Below the pieces are notes generated by a model. It worked only from the letters and a program-made list of their open reading frames with translations. It had not been told where the DNA came from and did not search any database. The position numbers and the translations under genes are program-made. From NCBI RefSeq assembly GCF_046630445.1, contig NC_092333.1, forward strand, positions 717,890,001 to 717,954,000: DNA of 64,000 nucleotides, written 5' to 3'. The first letter of the stretch is position 1; each line of letters opens with the position of its first letter. This document shows, one piece after another, positions 23,590-36,793 of this stretch. Source of the stretch: Rutidosis leptorrhynchoides (Eukaryota > Streptophyta > Magnoliopsida > Asterales > Asteraceae).

Positions 23590-26158
23590 GGTATAAGGTC
23601 GGATCATTTACAGGAGGCCCGTGAGCAGTGAGCTTGGCCCGTGGTTCGACTGGGTCCTGCATGGGTGACATGTGGCCATATCTGCACGATGAAGAATCTC
23701 AGATGCATACTGTTTCTGTGACAAGAATAAATCGGAGGTGGTGCGAGAGGCTGATATGCCCAAGTAGTTCAGAGGCCTAAAATCAGTCATGGCAAATTCC
23801 TAGTGAAGGGAGTGAATGATCCACTGAAGTAACGTTGTAGAGGATGCAGTTAAAATAATATCATCTAATATAGGAGAAGGTAGGCAGTGTCGGATCCCTG
23901 TCGAAAATTAAATAGGGATGTGTCGCATCGACTATGAGAGAAGCCGATCCGCTGAGCATACCCAACAAAACGCTGAAACCAAGCGTGAGGAGCCTGTTTC
24001 TGTCCATATAATGATTTCTGCAAAAGGCATACATGGTCGGGAAATCTGGCATCCCGAAAGGCGGGAGGCTGATGCATGTATACAGTGGTAGGGATAGGAG
24101 AGACAACGGAAATGTGAAGGTTTAGGCCTTGTACGAGTTTGGTAGTACCTACACGGGTGCGGGTTACCATGGGAGGGGTAGAATGGTTGGTCGTACTAGT
24201 GGTAGCCTCATTAGGAGGAGGCTGAGTCTCCGAACCATTGACGGTAGCCTCAATGGGAGGAGGCTGTGTCTCCGATGATGTGGGAGTGGTGGAGGGTTCT
24301 GAGAGGTGAAGAGTGCGGGAGAAGAGATTGGGTGGAGGGTCCAGAAACTCATAAGAAGGTGGCTGAGTGGGAGTCATGGAGCCAAATAGAAATGAAGTTT
24401 CATCAAAAGTGATGTGTCGAGATAGAATGATTTTGTTAGTGGTGAGATTAAGGCAGCGATATCCTCGGTGGTTGGATGGGTATCCGAGAAATATGCAGGG
24501 GGTAGATCGAGGAGCAAGCTTATGAATGGTTTCAAGGTGAGGGTAACAAAGACAGCCGAAGACACAGAGTGTGGAGTAATTTGGTTTTTGATTGTAGAGG
24601 CGAATGTGTGGTATCTCGTGGTTGATGGAGGAAGAGGGTAGAATGTTGAGAAGACGGGCAGCCATATGAAGGGCTTCTACCCAGTAGATTGGAGGTAGAT
24701 GGGCTTGAAATAGGAGGGTGCGGATAAGGTTGTTGATAGTGCGGAGCATGCGTTCAGACTTGCCATTTTGTTGGGAGGTTTGAGGACAAGAGAATCGAAA
24801 TTGTATTCCGTTAGATTGTAAGAGATGGTGAAATGCATTATTGTCAAATTCACCAAGATTGTCGCATTGAAAAGCTTTTATTTCTTGATTGAATTGAGTT
24901 TTTATATATGAACGAAATTGAATAAATGTATTAAGCACATCAGACTTGTAACGTAAAGGAAATACCCAAACATAATGAGTAAAATGATCAAGAAAAATAA
25001 TGTAATATTTCAAACCACTAATACTAGCAACTGGAGAAGTCCATAAATCAGAATGAATAATATCAAAAGCAGATTCAACATTTGAACTAGAGACAGGAAA
25101 ATGGAAGACGCACATGTTTACCGAGTGGACATGCATGACAAAACAAAGGTGACACGGTTTTATTACACATTATATCTTTATTGGAAATAAGTTTGCGAAG
25201 AACATCATGTCCGGGGTGACGGAGACTTTGATGCCAAGTAACGAGGCTTGTAACAAGAGCTTGTGGAGAGGAGTGAGGGGTGACAGGATATAAGTCACCC
25301 GTGCTTTCACATCGGAGAGGAAGCTGGCGTGTCAGGTAATCCTTCACAGAAAAACCAAACGGGTCAAATTCAACATATACAATATTATCACGAGTAAATT
25401 GACGGACAAAAATAAGATTTTTAACAATATAAGGTGTTACAAGGACGTTGTTTAAGTGAAGGGGTCGATGGGAAGTAGGTAACAAGCTATGGTCGGTGTT
25501 GGTGACGAGTATGGTATTGCCGTCACCAATGGCAACTGACGGATATTTGCATTTATTAAAAACAGTACTTATATTATTAATACAGGAGGTAAGATGAGTG
25601 GACGCACCAGTATCCATATTCCATCCAGAGGAACCATAATCCTGAAGTGTCATAGAGCTAAAAGCATGAGGTAAAATGGTCTCCGGAGATTGCGTATTTG
25701 GGACCACAGAAAAGATCCAAACTGAGGCCCAAGAGAGCTGGGTTGTTGGGCTGTGTAATAAGCTTGGGCAGTGGGCTGCGTTCTATGAAAACCAGGAGGA
25801 TTTGGCAACATGCCTCTTTGATTCTGATTAACTAGACCAAGAGAAGGAGACCCAGCAGGCCCATAGTTATTAAATCCATGATTATTGGCTGGACTGTGGG
25901 CTGAAGTAGATTGCAATAGGGAACGGACAATAGCAGTTTGGGCTTGTAGCTGCTGCTGTTGGGCCGAAAGTAAATTAAGTAGTTGGGCCAGGTTGATGCC
26001 ATTTGACCGATTGTTATTTGAGTGTATATTACGTCGACATGTTCCCGAATGTAAATACCTGCACTTGTTTTCAAATTGGCAATGGCCTTTAAGATAGTTC
26101 CGACAAACCTGAGTGGCGGGTGGCTGTTGGTTATGTGGTGGTGCTGGTGCGTGAGCCT
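23590..26158 (-). pseudogene. Copia gag (C-terminal part), protease, integrase and partial RT
   Basis: Reading leftward from 26158: the gag tail has a CCCH zinc finger (C-X7-C-X5-C-X3-H, CRNYLKGHCQFENKCRYLH) and a Q-rich segment. Protease follows with the active-site string NMDTGASTHLT (about 25620). Integrase comes next with HHCC remnants (WHQSLRHPGHD, CHACPLGK) and core motifs (IIHSDLW, FQCDNLGEF), then the RT segment YMHQPPAFRDARFPDHVCLLQKSLYG. Frameshifts separate the protease frame from the integrase frame near 25090-25136 and interrupt RT near 23865. The front of RT, between the integrase tail and VYMHQPP, is deleted. No functional product is expected. Confidence 0.88.
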
Positions 26159-26440
26159 TGAAATGCCCCGTTCATATCGATTATAAATGATTCATAATAG
26201 TTGATTACATCGCGAGGTACTTGACCTCTATATGATACATTATACAAACATTGCATTCGTTTTTAAAAGACAAACTTCCATTTCATCGACAGTTGGCAGC
26301 ATGCATACCATTTCATAATATATCCAACTATAATTGACTTAGTAATAATCCTGATGAACTCGACGACTCGAATGTAACGTCTTTTGAAATATGTCATGAA
26401 TGACTCCAAGTAATATCTTTAATATGAGCAAATGCACAGC
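26159..26440 (-). repeat. Element B: left part of its 3' LTR
   Basis: Begins TGAAATGCCCCGTTC right after AGCCT in the copia gag, the presumed target-site duplication whose second copy is off the window. The stretch with gcgaggtacttgacctctatatga resembles the matching part of element A's LTR (gcgaggtattgacctctatatg), so B is a related Tekay-like family in minus orientation. It is interrupted at 26441 by Athila-3 and resumes at 36794. Confidence 0.8.
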
Positions 26441-26678
26441 TGATGTTATGCAAGGTGTATATGAAATAGTTATATATTTACTACGAAATACTATTAAATA
26501 CGATACAATTTTACACAAGTTATTTATTTATTTATAAAGTGGATATACCTAAACCTTGCTACAACACTTATAGGCAGTGTACCTAATCGTACAGTAGTGT
26601 AGTTTTTAGTAAGTCCGGTTCGTTCCACAGGGATACAGTAAACAAGTTTAACGCTATAATTATCTTAACCTATAATTG

Positions 26679-26800
<122 letters not shown>

Positions 26801-27878
26801 TAGTATTATTATTATAAAAGGGGGTTTTTACCGTTTAATGACCGGTTTGTCGATTTTATGTCTTAAGTCGCAATTAAAACCTAATGTAAAATATTAAATA
26901 TACAAATGACTTAATTTAAAGCGTAAAGTAAATAATGATAATAAAAGTGCGATAATTTAAAGTGCGATAAATAAAATGACGATAAATAAAAGTGCGAGAA
27001 TTAAAAATGCGATAAATAAAATGACAGTAAATAAAAGTGCGATGAGATATAAAATAAAGGAATTATGCTTATTTAAACTTCCGTAATCATGATGTTTGAC
27101 GTGTTGATTTTAATTTATTACCATGGGTTAATTGTCCTTTGTCCTGGATTATTCGATATGTCCAACCATCTGGTTTTTGTCCATAACAGTCCATCAGTCA
27201 TAAATATAAAGTGCGAGTGTCCTCGTCAAATTATCCTTATATCCGAAGTCAAATATTCCAACTAATTGGGGATTTAAACTGTAACAAGGTCTTAATACTT
27301 TGTTTAATAATTACACCAGGATATCGACTGCGTGTAACCCAAGGTTTTAAAACTTTGTTAACAATTACGCCAAGTGTCCTTGTACATAATCCACCCCTGT
27401 TTTAATGAGTCCATTGACTATTAATCCATTCCCGTGTCCGGTTAAATGAACGATTAGTAGTATTTATAAATATCCCACCCATCGTGTCTGATCGAGTGTA
27501 TATGGTTATTTATAGATACGTCAAATTGTAAATCTCTATATTAAATTAACGAACTATCATTCAGTTAAGCAAATATAAAGTCCATTAATAGCCCATAGTC
27601 CAATTTCCACAAGTGTCGGTCTTTTGTCCAAACCCCAATTATGGTACAAAGCCCAATTACCCTGTCTTTAATATTTAGCCCAACATCACAATTACTTCGA
27701 TTTAAATAAGCATAATGATAACTTAGCTACGAGACATTAATTTAAAAAGGTTGAACATAACTTACAATGAGTATTAATAGCGTAGCGTTACACGGACAGA
27801 ATTTCGACTTACAAACTTAAAACATTCGCTAACATAACCTTATTATTATTAATCTTAAATTAAAATTAAAATTAAAAT

Positions 27879-27966
<88 letters not shown>

Positions 27967-28051
27967 AGGGAGTAAGAGATAGATTAGAAAAAGGTGTGTT
28001 AGGTTCGTCCGAAAAATGCTGAATTTATAGAATGTGAACTGCTACAGTGAT

Positions 28052-28101
28052 CCATGCGATCGCATGGCTTTTGTGCTTCCTGGCCATGCGATCGCATGGC
28101 C
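28052..28101. promoter_or_regulatory. Palindrome pair in the Athila-3 LTR promoter (also 36277-36326)
   Basis: Same arrangement as in Athila-D, but the core is CATGCGATCGCATG without the central C/G. The two are 14 bp apart, upstream of a minus-strand TATA box. A related pair stands in its leader at 34381-34429. Confidence 0.7.
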
Positions 28102-28566
28102 GCCTTTTCCTGGTCACAAAGCTTTGTTTTCTTGTTGCCGACGGTTTTATTAAATATATATAATATATATAATTTTAAGAATTATTTATATATTATATTA
28201 TATTTATGTGCATAGTTGACTTGTAATTTTCGGTCCGTTGCGTCGCGCGTTGATAGTTGGTTCATGTCCCGGTTCCGGATTTTCGAATGTCCTTTCATAC
28301 GCGTAGATATCTTGTACTTTGCGTTTCGCATCTCGTACTCTTGTAATTTTTAGACATTTCTCATCAATAAATTGAACCTCTTGGATTGTATCTTATACAT
28401 TTGAGCTTTTTTGGTCATTTGCTTCTTCAAATCGTCGATTCTGTCTTTTGTCTTCGTGCTTATTTATTTAAACGATTAGTGGATAAAAATAGAACAATTG
28501 CAACTAAAAGCTTTACATATTGGAAGGATATTGCGCCTAAATATATGTTTATTTAGAGCACTATCA

Positions 28567-30744
28567 AATATCTCCACACTTAAACGTTGTTTGTCCTCAA
28601 GCAATACATAACTTGAAATTAAATCACACTTCACTCAAATCACTTTTTTTATTCTCACACTTTATACATCAGTGATTTTGATACGACGGTATAAACAATG
28701 ATAGTAACGATGTGGTTTACAGTCCCACATGACTATGAAAATGTAGATCCTTTAAGGAAATTGGATCTTTATGAAAACATTTGATCTTTTGAAAATTCAT
28801 TCTAGCTTTTACCCTAGATAAGTTTTCCAGAATAACCTTTCACCGGTGTTTGCAAAATGTTTTTGTGGGTTGCGTGGGTTTTAGATTTGAAAATTTTAGC
28901 TAAAAACTTATGGTTTTGTGTCACCTACTTGCTAATCCTTGTATTAGGAAAGAAACACGTCCAGTATACTTGTTTCGTATATTACCTTTCGGTAAACTAC
29001 CGTCCGGTTATAAAGGAAAGCGATGAACAAGCAACTGTTAAAGCAATGTCTAATGACATGCATTTGTTCATGGTCCACAACGTGTCGGATGCAATTACTA
29101 TCCTTTGTATGAGAAATAGTAAAGATCACCCTATAATTTTTCGGTCTGGCACAAGGTCCTGTCTTCGACCATGCTATGCAACCACCGTTCTTACGGTTGA
29201 CACCCGATTTGGTTCAGGTGATCTAATGAATTCTGGTGAATTCTCAGAATTTTACGTTCAATGGTAATGAACGCATTGAAAATAGGTTTTTCAGAAAATA
29301 AATCGGTTTTAATTTGATCAAAATATTTTCTCGTTCAAGCTCGATTTTAGATATCATTGAATTCCATGAATTTGTAATTCTCAATCTTTAAAGTCAATCT
29401 CAAGGATTGAATAATATCAGGCTTAAATGCTGATTTTTGATCTTTAAGGAGATTATCCTTTTCTGGGGGTCTGATTCATTAGTCTTATCAAGCTAATTTG
29501 CACGGCGCCCTCCCCATTTTACGAGACAGATCCTCTCATGGTTAGGATAATTCTGACCACTTGGCGACCCTGTTTGATGCTGAGGTCCGTGGATTTCCTG
29601 CTGATTTTAGAGATGACTTTTCTAGATTTTTCGTCAACCTACAGCTGGTCTGGACGACAACTTCCTGACCTAAATCAAGAAGCGCGTGTCTTTTTTCGGA
29701 AGACTTTACTTCCTTTTAATGATGGAATTGATTCATCGTGTAGATCCATCTTTCTTTCAAATATATTACAGTAAATCGGATAAAACTGATTAGTTTAGTC
29801 CAAAGCAAAAGTACCTGCAATAATCTTGTACAAAATATGTGATATATGTTTTAAAGAACTTGGTAAATTCTTTCCATACTTAGCTTTTATTTTTCTTTGC
29901 CTTTTTATTCTCCTTTATTCCATGAATTCAAGCGTTTTGAGTTGTTTCTCCATTTATGTTCTCTCCGAGGTAACAATATGTATAAACATGATTTTGAATT
30001 CATTTAGTTGAAATTTTTTCAAATTTTCACAAAATTTGGCAATTAAACTAAGTGTAAACCCGAGAGAATTTATAACCCTTCCCCACACTTGAGATCATGC
30101 AATGCCCTTATTTGCATGAAATCAGACTATAATTATAAATTCATGAGGGTGATTAGTGTAGAAAAGTGATTAAAAATACCGAGTTTGCAAACATATTGTT
30201 TTATATCACATTTGATATTTTACGTCTTATCGTCAAAATTAATAGCTTTTGCTGAACTTAATGTTAGTTTTTGAAAGTGCGCTGTTTTACCCTGTTTTGT
30301 ACATAAGATAAATTACAAACATATATATACATATATTATGAAGTTTGGTATATAACCCCACGTTCATATAATATTTTTGGCATACTTTAGATCAATAATA
30401 TTAAAATAATGATAACAAAATTTTTCGCCCCGTCCTTGGGTAAAGCAATTTCGATTCCATGACCTAGTCTTTAACTTACGAAGAATTTTAGAAATCATTT
30501 TTTAAACTTAATGAAATAAAGTAATTTTTGTTTTTTTAAAATCACACAATAATTAAATTTAAAAATGCAAATTAATTTCATACAAAACCTACAAAACAAA
30601 AATTCAGAATGGGGGGAGAAAACTAGTTCTTTAGTGTCTGCTAGTGGAAAAGACCAATCGGATTCCATTCTCGAAACTACACGAGAATAGAACAACTAAC
30701 TCTAGACAACGTTTTCTTTTTAGAACATTTGAATCTCCCCACAC
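28567..30744 (-). other. Athila-3 3' non-coding region
   Basis: Between the coding end and the 3' LTR. It is clearly homologous to 44253-46200 of Athila-D over most of its length. It contains the purine tract motif AAGTGTGGGGA (minus strand) near 30080 and at the coding end (30736), and the conserved block at 30425-30498 (gggtaaagcaatttcg). + strand open frames here are not maintained between the two elements. Confidence 0.7.
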
Positions 30745-32060
30745 TTAGGTAGCTGTGGTGTCGAAATTGTGATTAACTTCATCGTCAATTTCTTTTGGAC
30801 TATAATCAACTTGCATATCTGTGACTTTTGCTTTAAGCCATTGGTCGGATTCCTGTGTAACATCCACAAATTCAACTAGTTTCGCCTTTTCTTTAGGCGA
30901 AAGATTGGATAATAACCGGTTACATAACTTAAAGTTCCCCTTGGTTCTAGCATCGCGAATCCGTTTAATAAGTTTCTTCATTGAACTATTAATAACGGGG
31001 TCATCAACAACGGGGTTCTTTGTTATCAAATCATCATTAGGTGTTACTTCATTTTCCCCACACTTAGACGTTTTATTATTGTTAAGCACTACCGTTGGAG
31101 TTGGTAAAACAATATGCTTCTCATTGATCGTTTTTATTGGTTTAACGGTTTTGATTGGTGGAGATTTAGACTTTCGACTCACAAAGGTGATCGATTTTTC
31201 ATCATTACTAAGTGTCATTCTACATTTTCTTACATCAAATAACGCCCCGGTGGACGCTAAGAATGGTCGACCTAAAATTAGAGGAATGTTTGGGTCCTCT
31301 TCTATGTCAATGACAATAAATTCGACTAGAAAGGTTAAATTACCTACTTGAACGGGTAAGTTGTCAGCAATTCCAACTGGGTGCTTAATGGTTTGATCAA
31401 AGAGTCTAACACTCATTTTCGTTGGACTTAACTCACCTACTCCTAATCTCTTATATAATGAAAGAGGCATTACACTCACACTTGACCTAAATCTGCTAGT
31501 GCATCATACATGACACAATCACTAAGTAGACAAGGAACAATAAATTCACCCGGATCACCCACCCTGGGTGGAGGTTTTGGTGAAACTGTCTTTACCGGGT
31601 TTATTTTTACGGTTTTTGTTTCTTGCACTTTCTTATTCTTCTTTTTCTTTCCATAGGTATCACAAACTTTATTACCTATTACTTGCTCATACTCAACTCC
31701 TTTTCTTGGAAACAGGATGGGTGGTCTGTATGGTGCCACCACTGGCTTTACATATTCGGGTAGTGGTGGTGGCGTAACTTCTTCATTGTTACTCACATCG
31801 AAAACCTTCCCATCTTCTGATGCTAGTTTTTCAGAATTCGTTGATACCATATTAATATTCTCATTTCGAGGATTTACTTCAGTATCACTCGGTAGCTTTC
31901 CTTGTTCCCTCTTACTCATCAAGCTAGCAAGAGTACCTACGTGTTTTTCTAGATTCAAAATGGAAGCTTGTTGAGTTCTTAATGACTGATCAAACCTCTC
32001 ATTTGTTTGGGTTTGAGATGTAATAAATTGTGTTTGAGATTCCATTAGCTTTGCCATCAT
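30745..32060 (-). pseudogene. Athila-3 protease region with a unique C-terminal segment and no RT or integrase
   Basis: Two overlapping frames, 32060-31476 and 31479-30745. A 1-base deletion falls inside the protease active-site string (ADLG, then shifted, where Athila-D has ADLGAS), next to a TGA. The protease body ([20 protein letters not shown]) is otherwise preserved. Where Athila-D continues into RT, this element has about 150 codons of Lys- and Asn-rich sequence found nowhere else in the window (including LIKRIRDARTKGNFKLCNRL). It then ends with the same [10 protein letters not shown] tail as the Athila-D polyprotein. The shared tail points to replacement or deletion of the RT-integrase segment. 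Confidence 0.85.
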
Positions 32061-32090
32061 TTCTTCCAGATTTGGCTTTTTCTCTTCGGT

Positions 32091-33475
32091 TTATTGTGGT
32101 GGTTTATACAAGCTAGGTCTTTGTTGATTGAAATTGTTGTTTTGAGTTGGTTGGTTATTCGGACCTTGTTGGTTATACGAGTTATTTTTGCGTCCAATTG
32201 GATTGTAAAGAATGTTTTGATTTCGATTGAAGTTTGGCCTTGGCGGTTGATAATTATTTTGATAATTATTTCCCGGCCTTTGGTTCATGTAGGAAACATT
32301 CTCTCGTTGTTCCATCGTTTGCTCGATGTGACAATCTTTCGTTAAGTGTGGTCCACCGCATTGCTCACAACTGATTCGTATTGGTTGAATATCTTTAGTC
32401 ATCTTTTCCATTCGTCTCTCGAAAGCATCTATTTTTGCGGAAATGGAATCAAAGTCATGGCTAGAATCGGCTCTAGCCACTTTAGATGAACGAAAAATAT
32501 CTTTTTCCTGATGCCACTCATGTGAGTGGGAGGTTGTGTTATCAATAATTTTATAAGCTTCAGTTGCGGTTTTCTTCATAATGGAACCACCAGCTGCTAT
32601 GTCGATGTCTTTTCGTGTAGTAATGTCGCATCCTTGGTAGAATATTTGTACTATTTGATAAGTGTCTAAACCGTGTTGAGGACATCCTCTCAACAACTTT
32701 CCAAATCTTGTACACGCCTCATATAGAGTTTCATTTGGCTTTTGTGTGAACGTAACAACTTCTCCTTGAAGTCTCACGGCTTTAGATGCCGGAAAGAATC
32801 TTTTAAGAAATTTCTCAACTAAAACATCCCATGTGTCAATCGCCCCTTCAGGTAACGATTCTAACCATTCTTTGGCTTCTCCCTTTAAAGTCCAGGGAAA
32901 CAACATGAGATAGATCTGTTCATTCTCAACTTCTCTGATTTTAAATTGAGTACAGATCCTATTAAAGGTTTGAAGATGTTCGTTTGGATCTTCTTTTGGA
33001 GTACCACTATATTGGCATTGATTAGTTACCATGTGTAGGATTTGTCCCTTGATTTCATAAACTGGCGCATTAACATCTGGCTTAATAATGGCGTGACCTT
33101 GGCCCGTACATGTAGCTCTCATTCGGTCTTCCATACTTAGAGGTTCCGTTACTTTCATAATTGAATTTGTTGAATCTGAATCACTAGAGGATTCTGATTT
33201 AATGGTTTCTTCCTCGACAATCTCTGGATGAGTAATTTGTGGTTCCGGAGGAATGATTAGTGGTTCAGGATCTCTGAATTGTCCTTGAATATCCTCCGGT
33301 TCTCAATTGTGAGGTCGGGTTCAAAAAATGGATTATCGGAAATTTGAATTGGAGTACTTGGTCAATTTGATGATGATTCTAAAGAAAAATAAACGGCGAT
33401 AATGTTGGCTAAATGTCTTGATCGAGTTACGGGTGGTGAACGTATGAAAGGTGGTGAACGTTTTGCTCGGTGCAT
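32091..33475 (-). pseudogene. Athila-3 gag, broken
   Basis: Athila-type gag. The original start, by comparison with Athila-D, is at 33475. A 1-base deletion near 33302 shifts the N-terminal frame; a Met at 33158 reopens it. The capsid-like core ([37 protein letters not shown]) and a short zinc knuckle ([13 protein letters not shown]) are intact. The frame ends at 32091 at a TAA where Athila-D has a Gln codon. No full-length gag can be made. Confidence 0.88.
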
Positions 33476-34722
33476 TCACTGAATATCCTATTAGTTATAA
33501 AAGATAAAAATTATATAAGTTATCAAATTAATAGACTTTTCTGATTTTGCCCACGTTTCGAATAACCAATAGATGCAGTATGTAGCCAGGACCCTTTAAA
33601 TCGGAAGCCCACAACTCGCCACTAACAAATCCAACTATTACTACGAACCAGAAAATTTTGGATGTCTATCAATTTAACAGCTTAAAATAAAATTTCTCGT
33701 CGAAATTTTGAAGAAAAAATCTATGTCCTAAAAACTAGAGCGTCGAGAAATAAGAAAGAAAAAGAGCGCGTCGAAAAACGTCGAAAAATAAAAGTCGAAA
33801 AATGAGAATAAGAAAGAATAACGTCGAAACTTAAAAGTCTAAAAACTAGAAATTAAAACTTACGTCTAAAGGTATTAAAACTTAAAAGAAATTCTATATC
33901 CAAAACGGTAATAACTTAAAAAGTACTAAAATCTATAAAATATTAAGGCGATAAGCGACGTCGTAAAATTCTAAAGCGTCTAAGTCTTAATCTAAAGAAA
34001 AAGCACTTAAGAGATTTTACGGTAAAGCCTAAAAATCTAGAAATAAAAATAACTACGGCAAAAATTAGCTTATAACTAATTACGAACGATAAAATATACA
34101 ATATATGAATAAACAATTAAAAAAATACAAAATTTAAAAATAAAACTTAAAGTTATGAAAATACAATTTTTATAAAAATATTATTTTTATATTATTTATT
34201 TTATAAAAGTATTAATTTTTATAAATCATTAAAACTAAATAAAACTTAAAAAAAAAAACAAAATTAAATAAAAACTAAACTATATAATAAAATAACTAAA
34301 CCTAATTAGGTTAATAATAATAATAATAATTATTAATAAACCCTAAACTGGTCGGACTAGGTACCTGGGCTGTCTTTTCAACTCATGCGATCGCATGAGT
34401 TGTATGTTATATATCCATGCGGTCGCATGACCCTCGGATCCAGTTCAGATGTTGGGCTGCTACAGTGTAGTGGCCCGATTACTTTTTTTTTCTTCTATTT
34501 TTAATTTATTTATATAAAATAAATAAAAACTTAATTTTTAAAAACTAAAATCGAAATCGAAAAACTTTATAATTTTATATATTTTAACAAACTCTTAAAA
34601 ATATATATTTTTTGTTTTTGTTTTTATATTTTTGTATTTTTAATATTTAAAACGTATTTTTACAAAAAGAAATTAAAACTTAATAAAAATCTTTTTTTTT
34701 ATATAGCGTTTCGCTTCGGCGT
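33476..34722 (-). other. Athila-3 untranslated leader
   Basis: Non-coding leader between primer site and gag. It holds a palindrome pair (34381-34400 and 34416-34429) and a stretch near 33720-33840 rich in repeated cgtcgaaaa motifs. No ORF is supported. Confidence 0.7.
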
Positions 34723-34740
34723 TCCCCGGCAGCGGCGCCA
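34723..34740 (-). other. Primer-binding site of Athila-3 (Asp-type tRNA)
   Basis: TGGCGCCGCTGCCGGGGA on the minus strand next to the 5' LTR. It is close to the Asp-tRNA primer site typical of Athila elements. Confidence 0.85.
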
Positions 34741-34750
34741 AAAATTACTT

Positions 34751-36098
34751 GATGTTATGCAAGGTGTATATGAAATACTTATATATTTACTACGAAATAC
34801 TATTAAATACGATACAATTTTACACAAGTTATTTATTTATTTATAAAGTGGATATACCTAAACCTTGCTACAACACTTATAGGCAGTGTACCTAATCGTA
34901 CAGTAGTGTAGTTTTTAGTAAGTCCGATTCGTTCCATAGGGATACAGTAAACAAGTTTAACGCTATAATTATTTTAACCTATAATTGTAAAAATATAAAT
35001 ATATATATATATATATATAAGTAGTATTATTATTATAAAAGGGGGTTTTTACCGTTTAATGACCGGTTTGTCGATTTTATGTCTTAAGTCGCAATTAAAA
35101 CCTAATGTAAAATATTAAATATACAAATGACTTAATTTAAAGCGTAAAGTAAATAATGATAATAAAAGTGCAATAATTTAAAGTGCGATAAATAAAATGA
35201 CGATAAATAAAAGTGCGAGAATTAAAAATGCGATAAATAAAATGACAGTAAATAAAAGTGCGATGAGATATAAAATAAAGGAATTATGCTTATTTAAACT
35301 TCCGTAATCATGATGTTTGACGTGTTGATTTTAATTTATTACCATGGGTTACTTGTCCTTTGTCCTGGATTATTCGATATGTCCAACCATCTGGTTTTTG
35401 TCCATAACAGTCCATCAGTAATAAATATAAAGTCCGAGTATCCTCGTCAAATTATCCTTATATCCGAAGTCAAATATTCCAACTAATTGGGGATTTAAAC
35501 TGTAACAAGGTCATAATACTTTGTTTAATAATTACACCAGGATATCGACTGCGTGTAACCCAAGGTTTTAATACTTTGTTAACAATTACGCCAAGTGTCC
35601 TTGTACATAATCCACCCCTGTTTTAATGAGTCCATTGACTATTAATCCATTCCCGTGTCCGATTAAATGAACGATTATTAGTATTTATAAATATCCCGCC
35701 CATCGTGTCCGATCGAGTGTATATGGTTATTTATAGATACGTCAAATTGTAAATCTCTATATTAAATTAACGAACTATCATTCAGTTAAACAAATATAAA
35801 GTCCATTAATAGCCCATAGTCCAATTTCCACAAGTGTCGGTCTTTTGTCCAAACCCCAATTATGGTACAAAGCCCAATTACCCCGTCTTTAATATTTAGC
35901 CCAACATCACGATTATTTCGATTTAAATAAGCATAATAATAACTTAGCTACGAGACATTAATTTAAAAAGGTTGAACATAACTTACAATGAGTATTAATA
36001 GCGTAGCGTTACACGGACAGAATTTCGACTTACAAACTTAAAACATTCGCTAACATAACCTTATTATTATTAATCTTAAATTAAAATTAAAATTATAA

Positions 36099-36191
<93 letters not shown>

Positions 36192-36793
36192 AGGGAATAA
36201 GAGATAGATTAGAAAAAGGTGTGTTAGGTTCGTCCAAAAAATGCTGAATTTATAGAATGTAAACTGCTACAGTGATCCATGCGATCACATGGCTTTTGTG
36301 CTTCCTGGCCATGCAATCGCATGGCCGCCTTTTCCTGGTCACAAAGCTTTATTTTCTTGTTGCTGACGGTTTTATTAAATATATATAATATATATATAAT
36401 TTTAAGAATTATTTATATATTATATTATATTTATGTGCATAGTTGACTTGTAATTTTCGGACCGTTGCGTCGCGCGTTGATAGTTGGTTCGTGTCCCGGT
36501 TCTGGATTTTCGAACGTCCTTTCATACGCGTAGATATCTTGTACTTTGTGTTTCGCAGCTCGTACTCTTGTAATTTTTAGACGTTTATCATCAATAAATT
36601 GAACCTCTTGGATTGTATCTTGTACATTTGAGCTTTTTTGGTCATTTGCGTCTTCAAATCGTCGATTCTGTCTTTTGTCTTCGCACTTATTTATTTAAAT
36701 GATTAGTGGATAAAAATAGAACAATTGCAACTAAAAGCTTTACATATTGGAAGGATATTGCGCCTAAATATATGTTCATTTGGAGCACTATCA
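34751..36793 (-). repeat. 5' LTR of Athila-3 (right copy)
   Basis: A 2043-bp partner of 26441-28566. The first AT microsatellite is only about 20 bp here. Its palindromes (36277-36292 and 36307-36326) have G-to-A changes at CpG sites, consistent with decay of methylated cytosines. Confidence 0.95.

Larger units (their letters stand above)
11442..26158 (-). mobile_element. Degenerate Ty1/copia element, interrupted by element A and cut by element B
   Basis: Minus-strand copia element. From left to right it holds the 3' LTR (11442-11592), RNase H and the RT end (to 12270), element A with its duplication (12271-23594), then RT, integrase, protease and part of gag (23590-26158). At 26159 element B interrupts gag, so the gag start and 5' LTR lie right of the window. 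Several frameshifts and an RT deletion show it was already decaying. It is the oldest layer of the nest. Confidence 0.9.

Noticed and set aside
28857-29267. + strand ORF of 136 codons, with a similar 116-codon ORF at 44516-44866, antisense to the Athila elements
   Set aside because: The two align as DNA, but many differences change the amino acid and one copy shifts frame, so there is no sign of protein conservation. Treated as homologous non-coding 3' region.
34141-34700. A/T-rich runs suggesting a matrix-attachment or origin region
   Set aside because: Low-complexity leader sequence of Athila-3; no specific motif supports such a role.
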